From Chitinophaga pinensis (GTDB taxonomy: Bacteria; Bacteroidota; Bacteroidia; Flavobacteriales_D; Crocinitomicaceae), in NCBI GenBank assembly GCA_945863605.1, contig CAMAZP010000010.1:1-64000 (forward strand): DNA of 64,000 nucleotides. The letters are read 5' to 3'. The notes below the pieces were generated by a model, which searched no databases, was not told the origin of the DNA, and saw only the letters and a program-made list of their open reading frames with translations. Below are positions 16,816-25,209 of this stretch, in pieces (within the stretch, counting starts at the first letter, position 1; the number at the start of each line of letters is the position of its first letter). The translations under genes were made by a program, and so were the position numbers.

Positions 16816-18192
16816 TTACTTTTCTTCTGATTTTGCAACAATTGCAGCAACGGTTGAATCGCTAGTAATATTTACTACTGTTCGACACATATCTAGAATT
16901 CTGTCAATTGGATAAATTATTATAATCCACATTGGATTGAGTCCAACAGAAGTAAGTACAAACATTAACATAATCAATCCGGCACTCGGCACAGCAGCTG
17001 CACCAATTGAAGCTAAAGTGGTTGTTGCAACTATTCCCAATTGTTGAGCAAAAGATAAATCTACATCGTGGTATTGTGCCAAGAAAATTACGGCAACCGC
17101 TTGATAAAGTGAAGTACCGTCCATATTTACAGTTGCACCAATCGGCAAAACAAAATCAGAAACTTTTTTTGGAACTTTCAATCCATCTTCAACACATTTT
17201 ATAGTTACAGGCAAAGTCGCAGCACTTGAACTAGTAGAAAAAGCTAGAAATTGTGCGGGACTTAGTTGCTGAAAGAAAGTTCGATAAGAAATTGGAACTC
17301 TGAAAAGGATTAATAACAATGGATAAAAACCAAATAATAAAATTGCTAAGCCACTTACAACAACCAACGCATAAAAACTCAAGCTTTTAAACATTTCAAA
17401 AATTTCTTGTGGTGAGTCTGCAATTTTAGCCAAAACACCCGCCATTAAACAAAAAACGAAAAACGGAGCTCCCAACATCACAATGTTTACCATTTTGACA
17501 AAAACTTCATTCATTCCGTCGAAAAAATGAGCAACCGTACTCACTTTTTCTTTTGGTAATAAGGAAAGTGAAATTCCAAAAAACAAAGCAAAGAAAATAA
17601 CCTGCAGCATTAAACGGCTATCTGTTAGAGATAAAACTAAATTTTCCGGAACGATATCAATCAATGGCTGTAGAGGTCCTGGTTCAGTGGCACTTGCTTG
17701 TGCTTTTTTAGCTTCCAAATTTTGATATTCTGCTGTTCCTTGCTCTAGTTTTAACTCTGCTAACACTTCTGCTTTCATAGTTGAATCGGCATCTTTAAGT
17801 GCGTTTTTACCATCTTTAACTTCTATCCCTTGGCTTTGCGCCCAAACTTCATAGCGTAAACGGTTTTTCTTTGAATCAGCATTTTTTCCAGGTACAAGTA
17901 GATTTACTAAAACTAAACCTAAGCAAACAGAAATGACTGTTGTTACTAAGTATAATCCAAAAGTTTTTGCACCAATTCTTCCTAATTGAGTTAAATCTCC
18001 CAAACTAGCAACACCACTAACAATTGAGAATAAAACTAAAGGAATCGCAATGAACTTCAAGCAGTTAATAAAAATTTTACCAAATGGATCTATCCAATCA
18101 ATTGTAAATTCATTGAATCCTAAATAGCCAGACAATAAAGCCCAAATAATCCCTAAACCCATTCCAATTAATATTTTCCAATGTAAAGCCAT
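16816..18192 (-). CDS. Dicarboxylate/amino acid:cation symporter (SDF/DAACS)
   Basis: 458 residues. Core transporter motifs are intact: the Ser-rich hairpin FSTSSSAATLPVT (HP1), NMDGTSLYQ (TM7, Na+ binding) and the C-terminal SAGLIMLMFVL / IDRILDMCRTVVNITSD region (HP2-TM8) with the conserved Arg/Asp that set substrate specificity. Imports aspartate, glutamate or C4-dicarboxylates with Na+ or H+ as a trimer in the inner membrane. Odd: between TM3 and TM4 (about residues 103-172) there is a long hydrophilic, Lys/Glu/Ala-rich insert, roughly 45 residues more than typical GltP. Divergent from the carboxyltransferase gene, each with its own promoter. Confidence 0.92.
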   Translation of the reverse strand: MALHWKILIGMGLGIIWALLSGYLGFNEFTIDWIDPFGKIFINCLKFIAIPLVLFSIVSGVASLGDLTQLGRIGAKTFGLYLVTTVISVCLGLVLVNLLVPGKNADSKKNRLRYEVWAQSQGIEVKDGKNALKDADSTMKAEVLAELKLEQGTAEYQNLEAKKAQASATEPGPLQPLIDIVPENLVLSLTDSRLMLQVIFFALFFGISLSLLPKEKVSTVAHFFDGMNEVFVKMVNIVMLGAPFFVFCLMAGVLAKIADSPQEIFEMFKSLSFYALVVVSGLAILLFGFYPLLLILFRVPISYRTFFQQLSPAQFLAFSTSSSAATLPVTIKCVEDGLKVPKKVSDFVLPIGATVNMDGTSLYQAVAVIFLAQYHDVDLSFAQQLGIVATTTLASIGAAAVPSAGLIMLMFVLTSVGLNPMWIIIIYPIDRILDMCRTVVNITSDSTVAAIVAKSEEK

Positions 18193-18218
18193 TATTTCTA
18201 TTATATAAAATTGTTAAA

Positions 18219-18226
18219 CAAATGTA
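18219..18226 (-). promoter_or_regulatory. -7 box TACATTTG for the symporter
   Basis: Perfect TAnnTTTG on the minus strand, 26 bases before ATG 18192. Confidence 0.55.
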
Positions 18227-18270
18227 ACATTTCAACCCGAATTTTAAGCTTTTAACCAAGTTCCTTTTAC

Positions 18271-18278
18271 TATATTTG
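18271..18278 (+). promoter_or_regulatory. -7 box TATATTTG for the carboxyltransferase
   Basis: Perfect TAnnTTTG, 16 bases before ATG 18295. Confidence 0.6.
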
Positions 18279-18294
18279 AATTCTAAATTAAAAA

Positions 18295-19938
18295 ATGGCA
18301 ATTTCTCCCAAAGAATTAGAGTTCAATTTCAACGATGACCAAATGCGTTTAAAAATTAGTGCATTGGAACAGCAACTTTCAAAAATATATGAAGGTGGCG
18401 GAAAAAAACGAATTGAAAAATTGCACGCAAGTGGTAAACTTACTGCCCGTGAACGCATTGACTTGTTGCTAGACCCAAATACAGAACGCGTTGAAATTGG
18501 CGCATTGGCTGGTTATGGAATGTACAAAGAACACGGAGGTTGCCCTTCAGGTGGTGTTGTAGTTGTTATTGGTTACATCAAAGGAAAACAATGTATCGTT
18601 GTTGCAAATGATGCTACAGTGAAGGCTGGCGCTTGGTTTCCGATTACTGGTAAGAAAAATTTAAGAGCGCAAGAAATTGCTATGGAAAATAAATTGCCAA
18701 TTATTTACTTAGTGGATTCTGCGGGTGTTTATTTACCAATGCAAGAAGAAATTTTTCCAGATAAAGAAAATTTTGGTCGAATTTTCAGAAACAATGCACA
18801 AATGAGTGCTATGGGAATTGTTCAAATTGCAGCGGTGATGGGAAGTTGTGTGGCAGGTGGGGCTTATTTACCAATCATGTCCGATGAATCATTGATTGTA
18901 AATGGTACCGGAACAATTTTCTTAGCTGGATCTTATTTAGTTAAATCAGCTATAGGAGAAAGTATTGACAACGAAACCTTGGGAGGCGCAACAACTCAAA
19001 CTGAAATTTCTGGAATTTGCGACTACAAAGTTGAAAACGATCAAGAATGTTTGAAAACGATTCGCGACTTAATTGGAAGAGTTGGACAAAAAGAAAATGC
19101 TGGATTTGACAGAATAAAAGCAGAAGCACCTCAAGTGGACATCAAAAATGTGTACGGAATAATGCCCGCTGACCGTTCAAAACCATACAATACTAAAGAA
19201 ATTTTGAAATGTTTAGTTGACAATTCAGAATATACAGAATACAAACCAACTTACGGTAAATCAATCATTACAGCTTATGCTCGTGTGGATGGTTGGAGCG
19301 TTGGAATTGTGGTAAATAACCGTGAAATCGTAAAAAATGCAAAAGGTGAAATGCAATTCGGAGGTGTAATTTATTCTGATTCAGCAGATAAAGCAGCACG
19401 TTTCATTATGAATTGCAACCAAAAAAATATTCCATTGATTTTCTTACACGATGTTTCTGGCTTTATGGTCGGTTCTAAAAGCGAGCAAGGTGGAATTATC
19501 AAAGACGGTGCAAAAATGGTGAATGCGATGGCAAATTCAGTAGTTCCGAAATTCTCAATCGTTATGGGTAATTCATACGGCGCTGGAAATTATGCAATGT
19601 GTGGAAAAGCTTATGACCCTCGTTTGATTGTTGGATGGCCAACTGCTGAAATCGCTGTGATGAGTGGTGCTGCAGCTGCAAAAACATTATTACAAATTGA
19701 AGTAGCGACTTTAAAAGGAAAAGGCGAAGAAATCACTCCTGAGCGCGAAAAAGAATTGTACGACCACATCAAAAACCGATACGACGAACAAATTTCCCCT
19801 TATTACGCTGCAAGTCGCTTATGGATTGATGCAATCATTGACCCAGCTGAAACACGTAAAATTATTTCTATGGGTATCGAAATGGCAAACCATGCTCCGA
19901 TAGAAAAAAGATATAATGTTGGTGTAATTCAAACGTAA
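18295..19938 (+). CDS. Acyl-CoA carboxylase carboxyltransferase (beta) subunit, methylcrotonyl-type
   Basis: 547 residues, two crotonase-like domains. Features that favour methylcrotonoyl-CoA over propionyl-CoA carboxylase: length near 540, VDSAGVYLPMQEEIFPD, VMGSCVAGGAYLPIMSDES, and FLHDVSGFMVGS in the C-terminal half, plus NSYGAGNYAMCGKAYDP. It transfers CO2 from biotin on the partner alpha subunit to an acyl-CoA; in leucine catabolism this gives 3-methylglutaconyl-CoA. No alpha subunit is adjacent; accC/accB at 34 kb belong to the fatty-acid operon, so the partner is presumably elsewhere. An ALDH-like pseudoenzyme follows after 46 bases. Confidence 0.9.
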   Translation: MAISPKELEFNFNDDQMRLKISALEQQLSKIYEGGGKKRIEKLHASGKLTARERIDLLLDPNTERVEIGALAGYGMYKEHGGCPSGGVVVVIGYIKGKQCIVVANDATVKAGAWFPITGKKNLRAQEIAMENKLPIIYLVDSAGVYLPMQEEIFPDKENFGRIFRNNAQMSAMGIVQIAAVMGSCVAGGAYLPIMSDESLIVNGTGTIFLAGSYLVKSAIGESIDNETLGGATTQTEISGICDYKVENDQECLKTIRDLIGRVGQKENAGFDRIKAEAPQVDIKNVYGIMPADRSKPYNTKEILKCLVDNSEYTEYKPTYGKSIITAYARVDGWSVGIVVNNREIVKNAKGEMQFGGVIYSDSADKAARFIMNCNQKNIPLIFLHDVSGFMVGSKSEQGGIIKDGAKMVNAMANSVVPKFSIVMGNSYGAGNYAMCGKAYDPRLIVGWPTAEIAVMSGAAAAKTLLQIEVATLKGKGEEITPEREKELYDHIKNRYDEQISPYYAASRLWIDAIIDPAETRKIISMGIEMANHAPIEKRYNVGVIQT

Positions 19939-19984
19939 GAAATAAAAGTTGAGTGACAGAATTAAAATCGTAATTTAAAACAAT

Positions 19985-20866
19985 ATGACAAGATTGGAAG
20001 TATTAAAAACCTACAAAATATACATCGGTGGACAATTTCCTAGAACGGAGTCGGGAAGATATTATACACCTTTAGATCCTAAAGGAAAAGCAATAGCGAG
20101 TATCTGTTTATCGTCGAAGAAAGATGTTCGCAATGCGGTAGTAGCTGCTCGAAAAGCTGCTGGATCTTGGGCTGAACGTTCCGCTTTCAACCGTGGACAA
20201 ATTTTATATCGCATCGCTGAAATGTTAGAGGGAAGACACGCTCAATTTGTGGAGGAATTGGTGAAACAAGGGCTCTCAAATGCAAATGCAACAAAAGAAG
20301 TGAATCTAAGCATCGATCGAATCGTTTACTATGCTGGCTGGTGTGACAAATACAACGCAATTTTGAGTTCAGTGAATCCTGTTGCATCATCACATTTTAA
20401 CTTTTCAAGTTGTGAACCGATGGGTGTTGTGGGAATAATTGCTGAGCAATCAACAAGTTTGTTAGGTTTGGTTTCAATGGTTCTACCCGCAATTTGTGGA
20501 GGAAATACAGTAGTTGTACTAGCAGCCGAAAATTTACCCTTATGCGCAGTAACTTTTGCTGAAGTATTGAATTCTTCTGATTTACCTGGAGGTGTGGTGA
20601 ATATTTTAACTGGTTCACCCTTAGAAATGGCACCGACTTTAGCAAGCCACAAAGACGTAAATGCATTGCTGGTTTCGCATTTGGAAGACAATTTCAAAAA
20701 AGAACTTTCAATTTTAGCCGTAGATAACTTGAAGCGAAAATTCGACTACTCTACTGATTGGAACTTAGAAAAATCACAAGCTTTACATTATATTGCTGAC
20801 TTACAAGAAATTAAAACCACTTGGCATCCGATTGAAAATGTAGGTGGAGCTACGAGTTCGTATTGA
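19985..20866 (+). CDS. Aldehyde-dehydrogenase pseudoenzyme (NAD-domain only)
   Basis: 293 residues. Clear ALDH N-terminal half: KIYIGGQFPRTESGRYY, NPA-like DPKGKAIASI, the helix block to residue ~120, and GVVGIIAEQSTSLLG / CGGNTVVVLAAENLPL / LPGGVVNILTG. It stops shortly after the Rossmann part, so the catalytic Cys and general-base Glu domains are absent. Further, the PWN oxyanion motif is EQS (154-156) and the cofactor-binding Lys of the usual KPAE is Leu (179). The reading frame is intact and codon use looks like its neighbours, so it looks like a retained protein rather than decay. Probably co-transcribed with the upstream carboxyltransferase. A structural or regulatory partner role is inference. 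Confidence 0.85.
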   Translation: MTRLEVLKTYKIYIGGQFPRTESGRYYTPLDPKGKAIASICLSSKKDVRNAVVAARKAAGSWAERSAFNRGQILYRIAEMLEGRHAQFVEELVKQGLSNANATKEVNLSIDRIVYYAGWCDKYNAILSSVNPVASSHFNFSSCEPMGVVGIIAEQSTSLLGLVSMVLPAICGGNTVVVLAAENLPLCAVTFAEVLNSSDLPGGVVNILTGSPLEMAPTLASHKDVNALLVSHLEDNFKKELSILAVDNLKRKFDYSTDWNLEKSQALHYIADLQEIKTTWHPIENVGGATSSY

Positions 20867-21021
20867 TTTTGACTAAACTATTTTTGTTTTATTGAAAATT
20901 ATAAGGATTTTCAAATTGAAATTTTACCACCTATACATTTTATAAAGCTATTCACATTTATTGTGAATTCGTTCTAAATTAATATGTCGAATTTTACAAA
21001 ATCAAATAATGACATTTTAAT

Positions 21022-23379
21022 ATGCGTCTCAAAGCTATTCTAAAAAATTCAAATCGAGTTTTATTCTTCATCCTTAGTCTCTTATTTGTTTCCAATTCTG
21101 TAAGTGCCCAAACAACAAAATTTACAGTAAGCGGAACCATTAAAGATAGTTCTTCTGGTGAAACATTATTAAGTACTGCTGTTCGTGTGAAAGAACTAAG
21201 CAACGTTGGTGTTTATTCCAATGAATACGGTTTCTATTCTTTGACCATTCCTGAAGGAAATTATACACTTGTTGTCAACTCATTTGGCTTTGCGAAAAAA
21301 GAAATTCCTATTCAGTTGACGAAGAACCTAATTGTGAATATTGACTTATCGAAACCTAAACAAGATAAAGTTCAAGAGCTGCAAGAAGTGAAGGTGACTG
21401 GAACAAAAGAGAATAAAAATGTATCGGGCGCTGAAACGGGAATGGTTAAAATGGACGTAAAAGCTTTGGAGAAAATTCCTGTATTTGCAGGTGAAAAAGA
21501 CATAATAAAAACTTTCACTTTAACTCCCGGATTTAAAACTGCTGGTGAAGGGAACGCTGGTTTTTTTGTTCGCGGGGGAGCTGCAGACCAAAATTTAATT
21601 TTGTTAGATGAAGCGACTGTTTATAATGCTTCTCATTTGCTGGGCTTCTTTTCAACATTCAATTCAGATGCGTTAAAAGAAGTAACACTTTACAAAGGTG
21701 GTATGCCCTCACAATATGGAGGTAGAGCTTCCTCTGTTTTAGATGTGAAAATGTTAGATGGTAACGATAAGAAATATCATGTTGGTGGAGGTATTGGTAT
21801 TATTTCTTCACGCTTAAGTATAGAAGGACCAATCGTGAAAAACAAAGGTTCATTTATTATCAGTGGTAGAAGGACGTATGCCGATGTTTTTTTGAAATTG
21901 ACGGATGAATTCAAAGACAATCGCTTGTATTTTTATGATTTAAACCTGAAAGCAAATTACAAAATCAATGATAAAAATCGCGTTTTTCTGTCTGGATATT
22001 TTGGTCAAGATAACCTTGGTTTAGGAGATTTATTTGGAATCAACTGGGGAAATGCAACAGGAACTATTCGTTGGAACTCGGTTATTAATCCAAAGTTGTT
22101 CTCAAACACCTCACTTATTTTTAGCAACTACAATTACAAAATTGCGATAAATTCTGGTTCTTTGTCCGTTGATATTCGATCAAAAATTCAAGATTACAAC
22201 GTAAAACAAGATTTCACTTACATATTTAACCCTAAAAATAAATTGAAATTTGGAGTGAATGCTATTCATCACACAATTACTCCAGGACAAATAGAATCAG
22301 ATAATGCAAGCTTTGTCTTTGAAAAATTGCAAGATCGTTTTGCTTGGGAAAATGCAGCTTATGTTTCCCATGAGTGGAATCCTTCAGAACGTTTAAGTTT
22401 TATTTATGGCTTTCGTGCAACAAACTTCACTTTAATAGGCGCTGGAGATTTTTATTCCTTTGATTCAGAAGGAGTTGTTTCTCAAACTAACACTTTTGAA
22501 AAAGGAGAAATCGTTCAAAATTATTTTAATTTAGAGCCTCGTTTTACATCCTCTTTTATGTTGGATAGTACAAGTTCGTTAAAACTAGGTTACGCTCGAA
22601 ACGTTCAAAATCTACACTTAATTAGTAATTCTACATCTTCTACTCCAACTGATTTATGGATACCAAGTAGTATGAATGTAAAACCAGAAATCTCCGATCA
22701 AATATCTTTGGGCTACTTTAGAAATTTCTTCGATAATCGCTACGAATTAAGTGTTGAAACTTATTACAAAGACATGCAAAATCAAGTGGATTACAAAGAT
22801 GGAGCAAGTACGATTGCAAATGATTTGATTGAAGGAGAATTATTGTACGGAAAAGGTCGCGCTTATGGTGTGGAATTGTTTTTCAAAAAGAAATACGGCC
22901 GTTTCAATGGATGGGTTAGTTACACACTTTCACGAACGGAGAAGCAAATTGATGGGATCAATAACAGTAAATGGTATGCGGCACGTCAAGACCGAACACA
23001 CGATGTTTCCTTAGTTGGAATTTACGATATTAATGATAAACTTTCGGTTTCAGCAACTTGGGTTTTCTATACAGGTAGCGCAGTAACTTTTCCTTCAGGT
23101 AAATACTACATCGACGGAGTTATCCAATGGCTTTACACAGAAAGAAATGGTTATCGAATGCCGAATTATCACCGTTTAGATTTAAGTGTGACTTATTTCA
23201 ACAAGAAGACAGACAAATTTGAAAGTAGCTGGAATTTTGGTGTATACAACGCTTATGGTCGTGAAAATGCGTGGACAATCGACTTCCGAGAAAGCGAAAC
23301 AGATCCAACCAAAACAGAAGCAGTTCAAATTGCACTTTTCAAAATAGTTCCTTCAATTACTTATAATTTTAAATTTTAA
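21022..23379 (+). CDS. TonB-dependent outer membrane receptor
   Basis: 785 residues. Signal peptide 1-29 ending SVSAQ, then a carboxypeptidase-D regulatory-like domain (about 32-118, FTVSGTIKDSSSGETLLSTAV and YGFYSLTIPEGNYTL), a plug domain (about 130-240; VRGGAADQNLILLDEATVY, GGRASSVLDVKMLDG) and a 22-strand-type barrel ending in aromatic PSITYNFKF. Energised by TonB-ExbBD to import a ligand across the outer membrane. Two bases separate it from the DUF4249 lipoprotein, a conserved Bacteroidota pairing analogous to SusC/SusD but with an Ig-like rather than SusD-type partner. Ligand unknown. Confidence 0.92.
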   Translation: MRLKAILKNSNRVLFFILSLLFVSNSVSAQTTKFTVSGTIKDSSSGETLLSTAVRVKELSNVGVYSNEYGFYSLTIPEGNYTLVVNSFGFAKKEIPIQLTKNLIVNIDLSKPKQDKVQELQEVKVTGTKENKNVSGAETGMVKMDVKALEKIPVFAGEKDIIKTFTLTPGFKTAGEGNAGFFVRGGAADQNLILLDEATVYNASHLLGFFSTFNSDALKEVTLYKGGMPSQYGGRASSVLDVKMLDGNDKKYHVGGGIGIISSRLSIEGPIVKNKGSFIISGRRTYADVFLKLTDEFKDNRLYFYDLNLKANYKINDKNRVFLSGYFGQDNLGLGDLFGINWGNATGTIRWNSVINPKLFSNTSLIFSNYNYKIAINSGSLSVDIRSKIQDYNVKQDFTYIFNPKNKLKFGVNAIHHTITPGQIESDNASFVFEKLQDRFAWENAAYVSHEWNPSERLSFIYGFRATNFTLIGAGDFYSFDSEGVVSQTNTFEKGEIVQNYFNLEPRFTSSFMLDSTSSLKLGYARNVQNLHLISNSTSSTPTDLWIPSSMNVKPEISDQISLGYFRNFFDNRYELSVETYYKDMQNQVDYKDGASTIANDLIEGELLYGKGRAYGVELFFKKKYGRFNGWVSYTLSRTEKQIDGINNSKWYAARQDRTHDVSLVGIYDINDKLSVSATWVFYTGSAVTFPSGKYYIDGVIQWLYTERNGYRMPNYHRLDLSVTYFNKKTDKFESSWNFGVYNAYGRENAWTIDFRESETDPTKTEAVQIALFKIVPSITYNFKF

Positions 23380-23381
23380 TC

Positions 23382-24179
23382 ATGAGAAATAGTAGTTATA
23401 TCTTCAGTCTTCTTTTTGCAAGTTTAAGTTTATTCAGTTGTGAAAAAGTAATTGATATTGAGTTTAATGACAGCGAAGCTTTACTTGTAATTGAAGGAGA
23501 GTTAACAGACGATCCATCAAATTCACAAACGATTACAATTTCAAAAACAACTGATTTTCAAACTACAAATGATCAATTATTTGTTTCTGGAGCTGTTGTT
23601 TTAATTACAGATGATGCTGGAAATTCAGTTTATTTATCAGAAACAACTCCCGGAAAATATCAAACCTCAACTTTAGCTGGAGTTCCAGGAAGAACGTATA
23701 ATTTATCTGTAACTTATGATGGAAAATCGTATACTTCAACGTGTAAAATGCCCGTAAAAACAACTTTAGATAGTTTAAGTATTTCAAAAACACCTGGTTT
23801 TGGTGGAGGAATGATTCGATCTGTAGTTCCTCATTTTCAAGATCCTGCTGGAAAGGGTAATTTCTATCGTTTGAGAATGTATATCAATGAAGAATTTATT
23901 GAATCATTTATTTATGACGATGAATTTTTAGATGGAAACTACAACTCGCAAGGTTTACAATCATTTAATCAAGCAATCAAGCAATTTGACACAGTAGCTG
24001 TTCAACTGATGAATGTAGATGAAAAAGTACATTATTACTTTGAAACGCTAGCAGCAAATAGTGGTGGTCCTGGTGGCGGTGTTGCTTCTCCAGCAAATCC
24101 AAAATCAAATATTGTGGGAGGAGCTCTGGGTTACTTTAGCGCACATACTTCTCAATATCAGACGATTATTGCTGATTAA
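23382..24179 (+). CDS. DUF4249 lipoprotein, partner of the TonB receptor
   Basis: 265 residues. Lipoprotein signal with lipobox SLFSC (Cys ~20), then EKVIDIEFND and a beta-sandwich region (LLVIEGELTDDPSNSQTITISKT, residues ~35-125) typical of DUF4249, and an extended C-terminal part ending near ALGYFSAHTSQ. Probably surface- or outer-membrane-anchored and acting as ligand-binding lid for the receptor encoded immediately upstream; that role is inferred from pairing. Its TAA overlaps the stop codon of the convergent thioredoxin-like gene (shared bases 24176-24179). Confidence 0.88.
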   Translation: MRNSSYIFSLLFASLSLFSCEKVIDIEFNDSEALLVIEGELTDDPSNSQTITISKTTDFQTTNDQLFVSGAVVLITDDAGNSVYLSETTPGKYQTSTLAGVPGRTYNLSVTYDGKSYTSTCKMPVKTTLDSLSISKTPGFGGGMIRSVVPHFQDPAGKGNFYRLRMYINEEFIESFIYDDEFLDGNYNSQGLQSFNQAIKQFDTVAVQLMNVDEKVHYYFETLAANSGGPGGGVASPANPKSNIVGGALGYFSAHTSQYQTIIAD

Positions 24180-24772
24180 AACCCTTGTCTAACTTCGTCC
24201 ATTGCGATTACTCCAAAAGAATCATTATTCCACGCTTTGCTTGCTTTCTTTTGATCTGATAAAACGAACGTTGGGTAACTTCCTTTTGCAATTATGGATA
24301 ATTCTTGTGAATCTCTTCCTTTTAACCTAACCTTAGCTGATTTCCCCAATAGTTTTTGATACTTCTTTTTATCATTTATATCAGTACTTAACACCCAATA
24401 TTCAATTTTCATTGATGGACTTTTCTTTTTCAAAAGTTTACTAGTTTCGATAGATTGAATACAATACGGACAATTTGCTAGTGCGATAACTGTCAACTGT
24501 TTGTCTTTAGGGAAATCGATTTTAGATTCAACTGCATAGGAATTATTAGAAAAGTCACCAACATAAATGGGATGAATTGCAAAATAAATCAAAAATGGAG
24601 CAACGAATAACACTAAAACAATGAGCACTCTAGCAACTTTTCCAATTCTACTATTTTTTGTTCTTTTAAAAAACACAAAAGCCAAAACTAGACCAAGAAC
24701 AATAAACAAAAAGTAAGCTACAATTTTGCTTAAAGTAAAAGATAAACCTATGGTTAATAAAATTTTTTCCAT
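24176..24772 (-). CDS. Membrane-anchored thioredoxin/glutaredoxin-like protein
   Basis: 198 residues. Two transmembrane helices at about 18-36 and 48-68, then a short non-cytoplasmic or cytoplasmic linker and a thioredoxin fold starting at KQLTVIALANCPYCIQSIE: the CPYC dithiol motif (about residues 99-102) is of glutaredoxin type. The cis-Pro region is KGSYPTFVL. Likely a membrane-tethered thiol-disulfide oxidoreductase; whether it faces the cytoplasm or periplasm cannot be decided here. Its stop overlaps that of the convergent DUF4249 gene. Confidence 0.8.
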   Translation of the reverse strand: MEKILLTIGLSFTLSKIVAYFLFIVLGLVLAFVFFKRTKNSRIGKVARVLIVLVLFVAPFLIYFAIHPIYVGDFSNNSYAVESKIDFPKDKQLTVIALANCPYCIQSIETSKLLKKKSPSMKIEYWVLSTDINDKKKYQKLLGKSAKVRLKGRDSQELSIIAKGSYPTFVLSDQKKASKAWNNDSFGVIAMDEVRQGF

Positions 24773-24780
24773 ATAGTGTA

Positions 24781-24816
24781 AAAATAAAAAATGGCCAGCT
24801 TATTAAGCTGACCATT
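24781..24816 (-). terminator. Terminator of the small lipoprotein gene
   Basis: Minus-strand stem AATGGTCAGCTT / AAGCTGGCCATT (one mismatch, loop AAT) at 24790-24816 followed on that strand by TTTTTATTTT (24790-24781). Confidence 0.75.
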
Positions 24817-24836
24817 TAACTAAAACTTACTTAAAA

Positions 24837-25070
24837 CTAGTCTTTAATAGTACAAGAAACAGAAGTAGTTACACCACCAATAGTTTGGCTACTGCTTCCA
24901 TTTTCACATGATTCTTTAACATCACTTTTCTTTCCGTTAATTGTAGTTGATACAGACTGTAAAACCTGACCTCCTATTGTAGAAGTACATTCACATGTGT
25001 AATCTTTCTTACATGAAGAAAGAGAAACTAAAGCTACAGTTACAGCAGCGATTGATAATAATTTTTTCAT
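24837..25070 (-). CDS. Small Cys-containing lipoprotein
   Basis: 77 residues. Lipoprotein signal with lipobox LSSC (Cys ~20) followed by KKDYTCECTS; four further Cys in the mature part (CEC, ESCENG, VSCTIKD) could form two disulfides. Ser/Thr-rich otherwise, no known domain. Has its own complete promoter (25093-25124) and terminator (24781-24816), so it is a monocistronic unit. Such short KKDYxCxC lipoproteins are common in flavobacteria and of unknown function. Confidence 0.82.
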   Translation of the reverse strand: MKKLLSIAAVTVALVSLSSCKKDYTCECTSTIGGQVLQSVSTTINGKKSDVKESCENGSSSQTIGGVTTSVSCTIKD

Positions 25071-25092
25071 TTTATAAATATTAAATTTTTGA

Positions 25093-25124
25093 CAAAAATA
25101 GTCAAAGAATTAATAGAAATCAAA
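25093..25124 (-). promoter_or_regulatory. Complete promoter: TTTG-N20-TATTTTTG
   Basis: On the minus strand, -33 TTTG (25124-25121), 20-base spacer, -7 TATTTTTG (25100-25093), 22 bases before ATG 25070. It is the cleanest full match to the Bacteroidetes sigma-70-type consensus in the window. Confidence 0.75.
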
Positions 25125-25209
25125 GGATTTTTTAGAAACTCTATTTTTAATAATATAATAACATTTAATAAAATTTGATTTACATAAAAATATAAATTAC
25201 TTTTATTAA

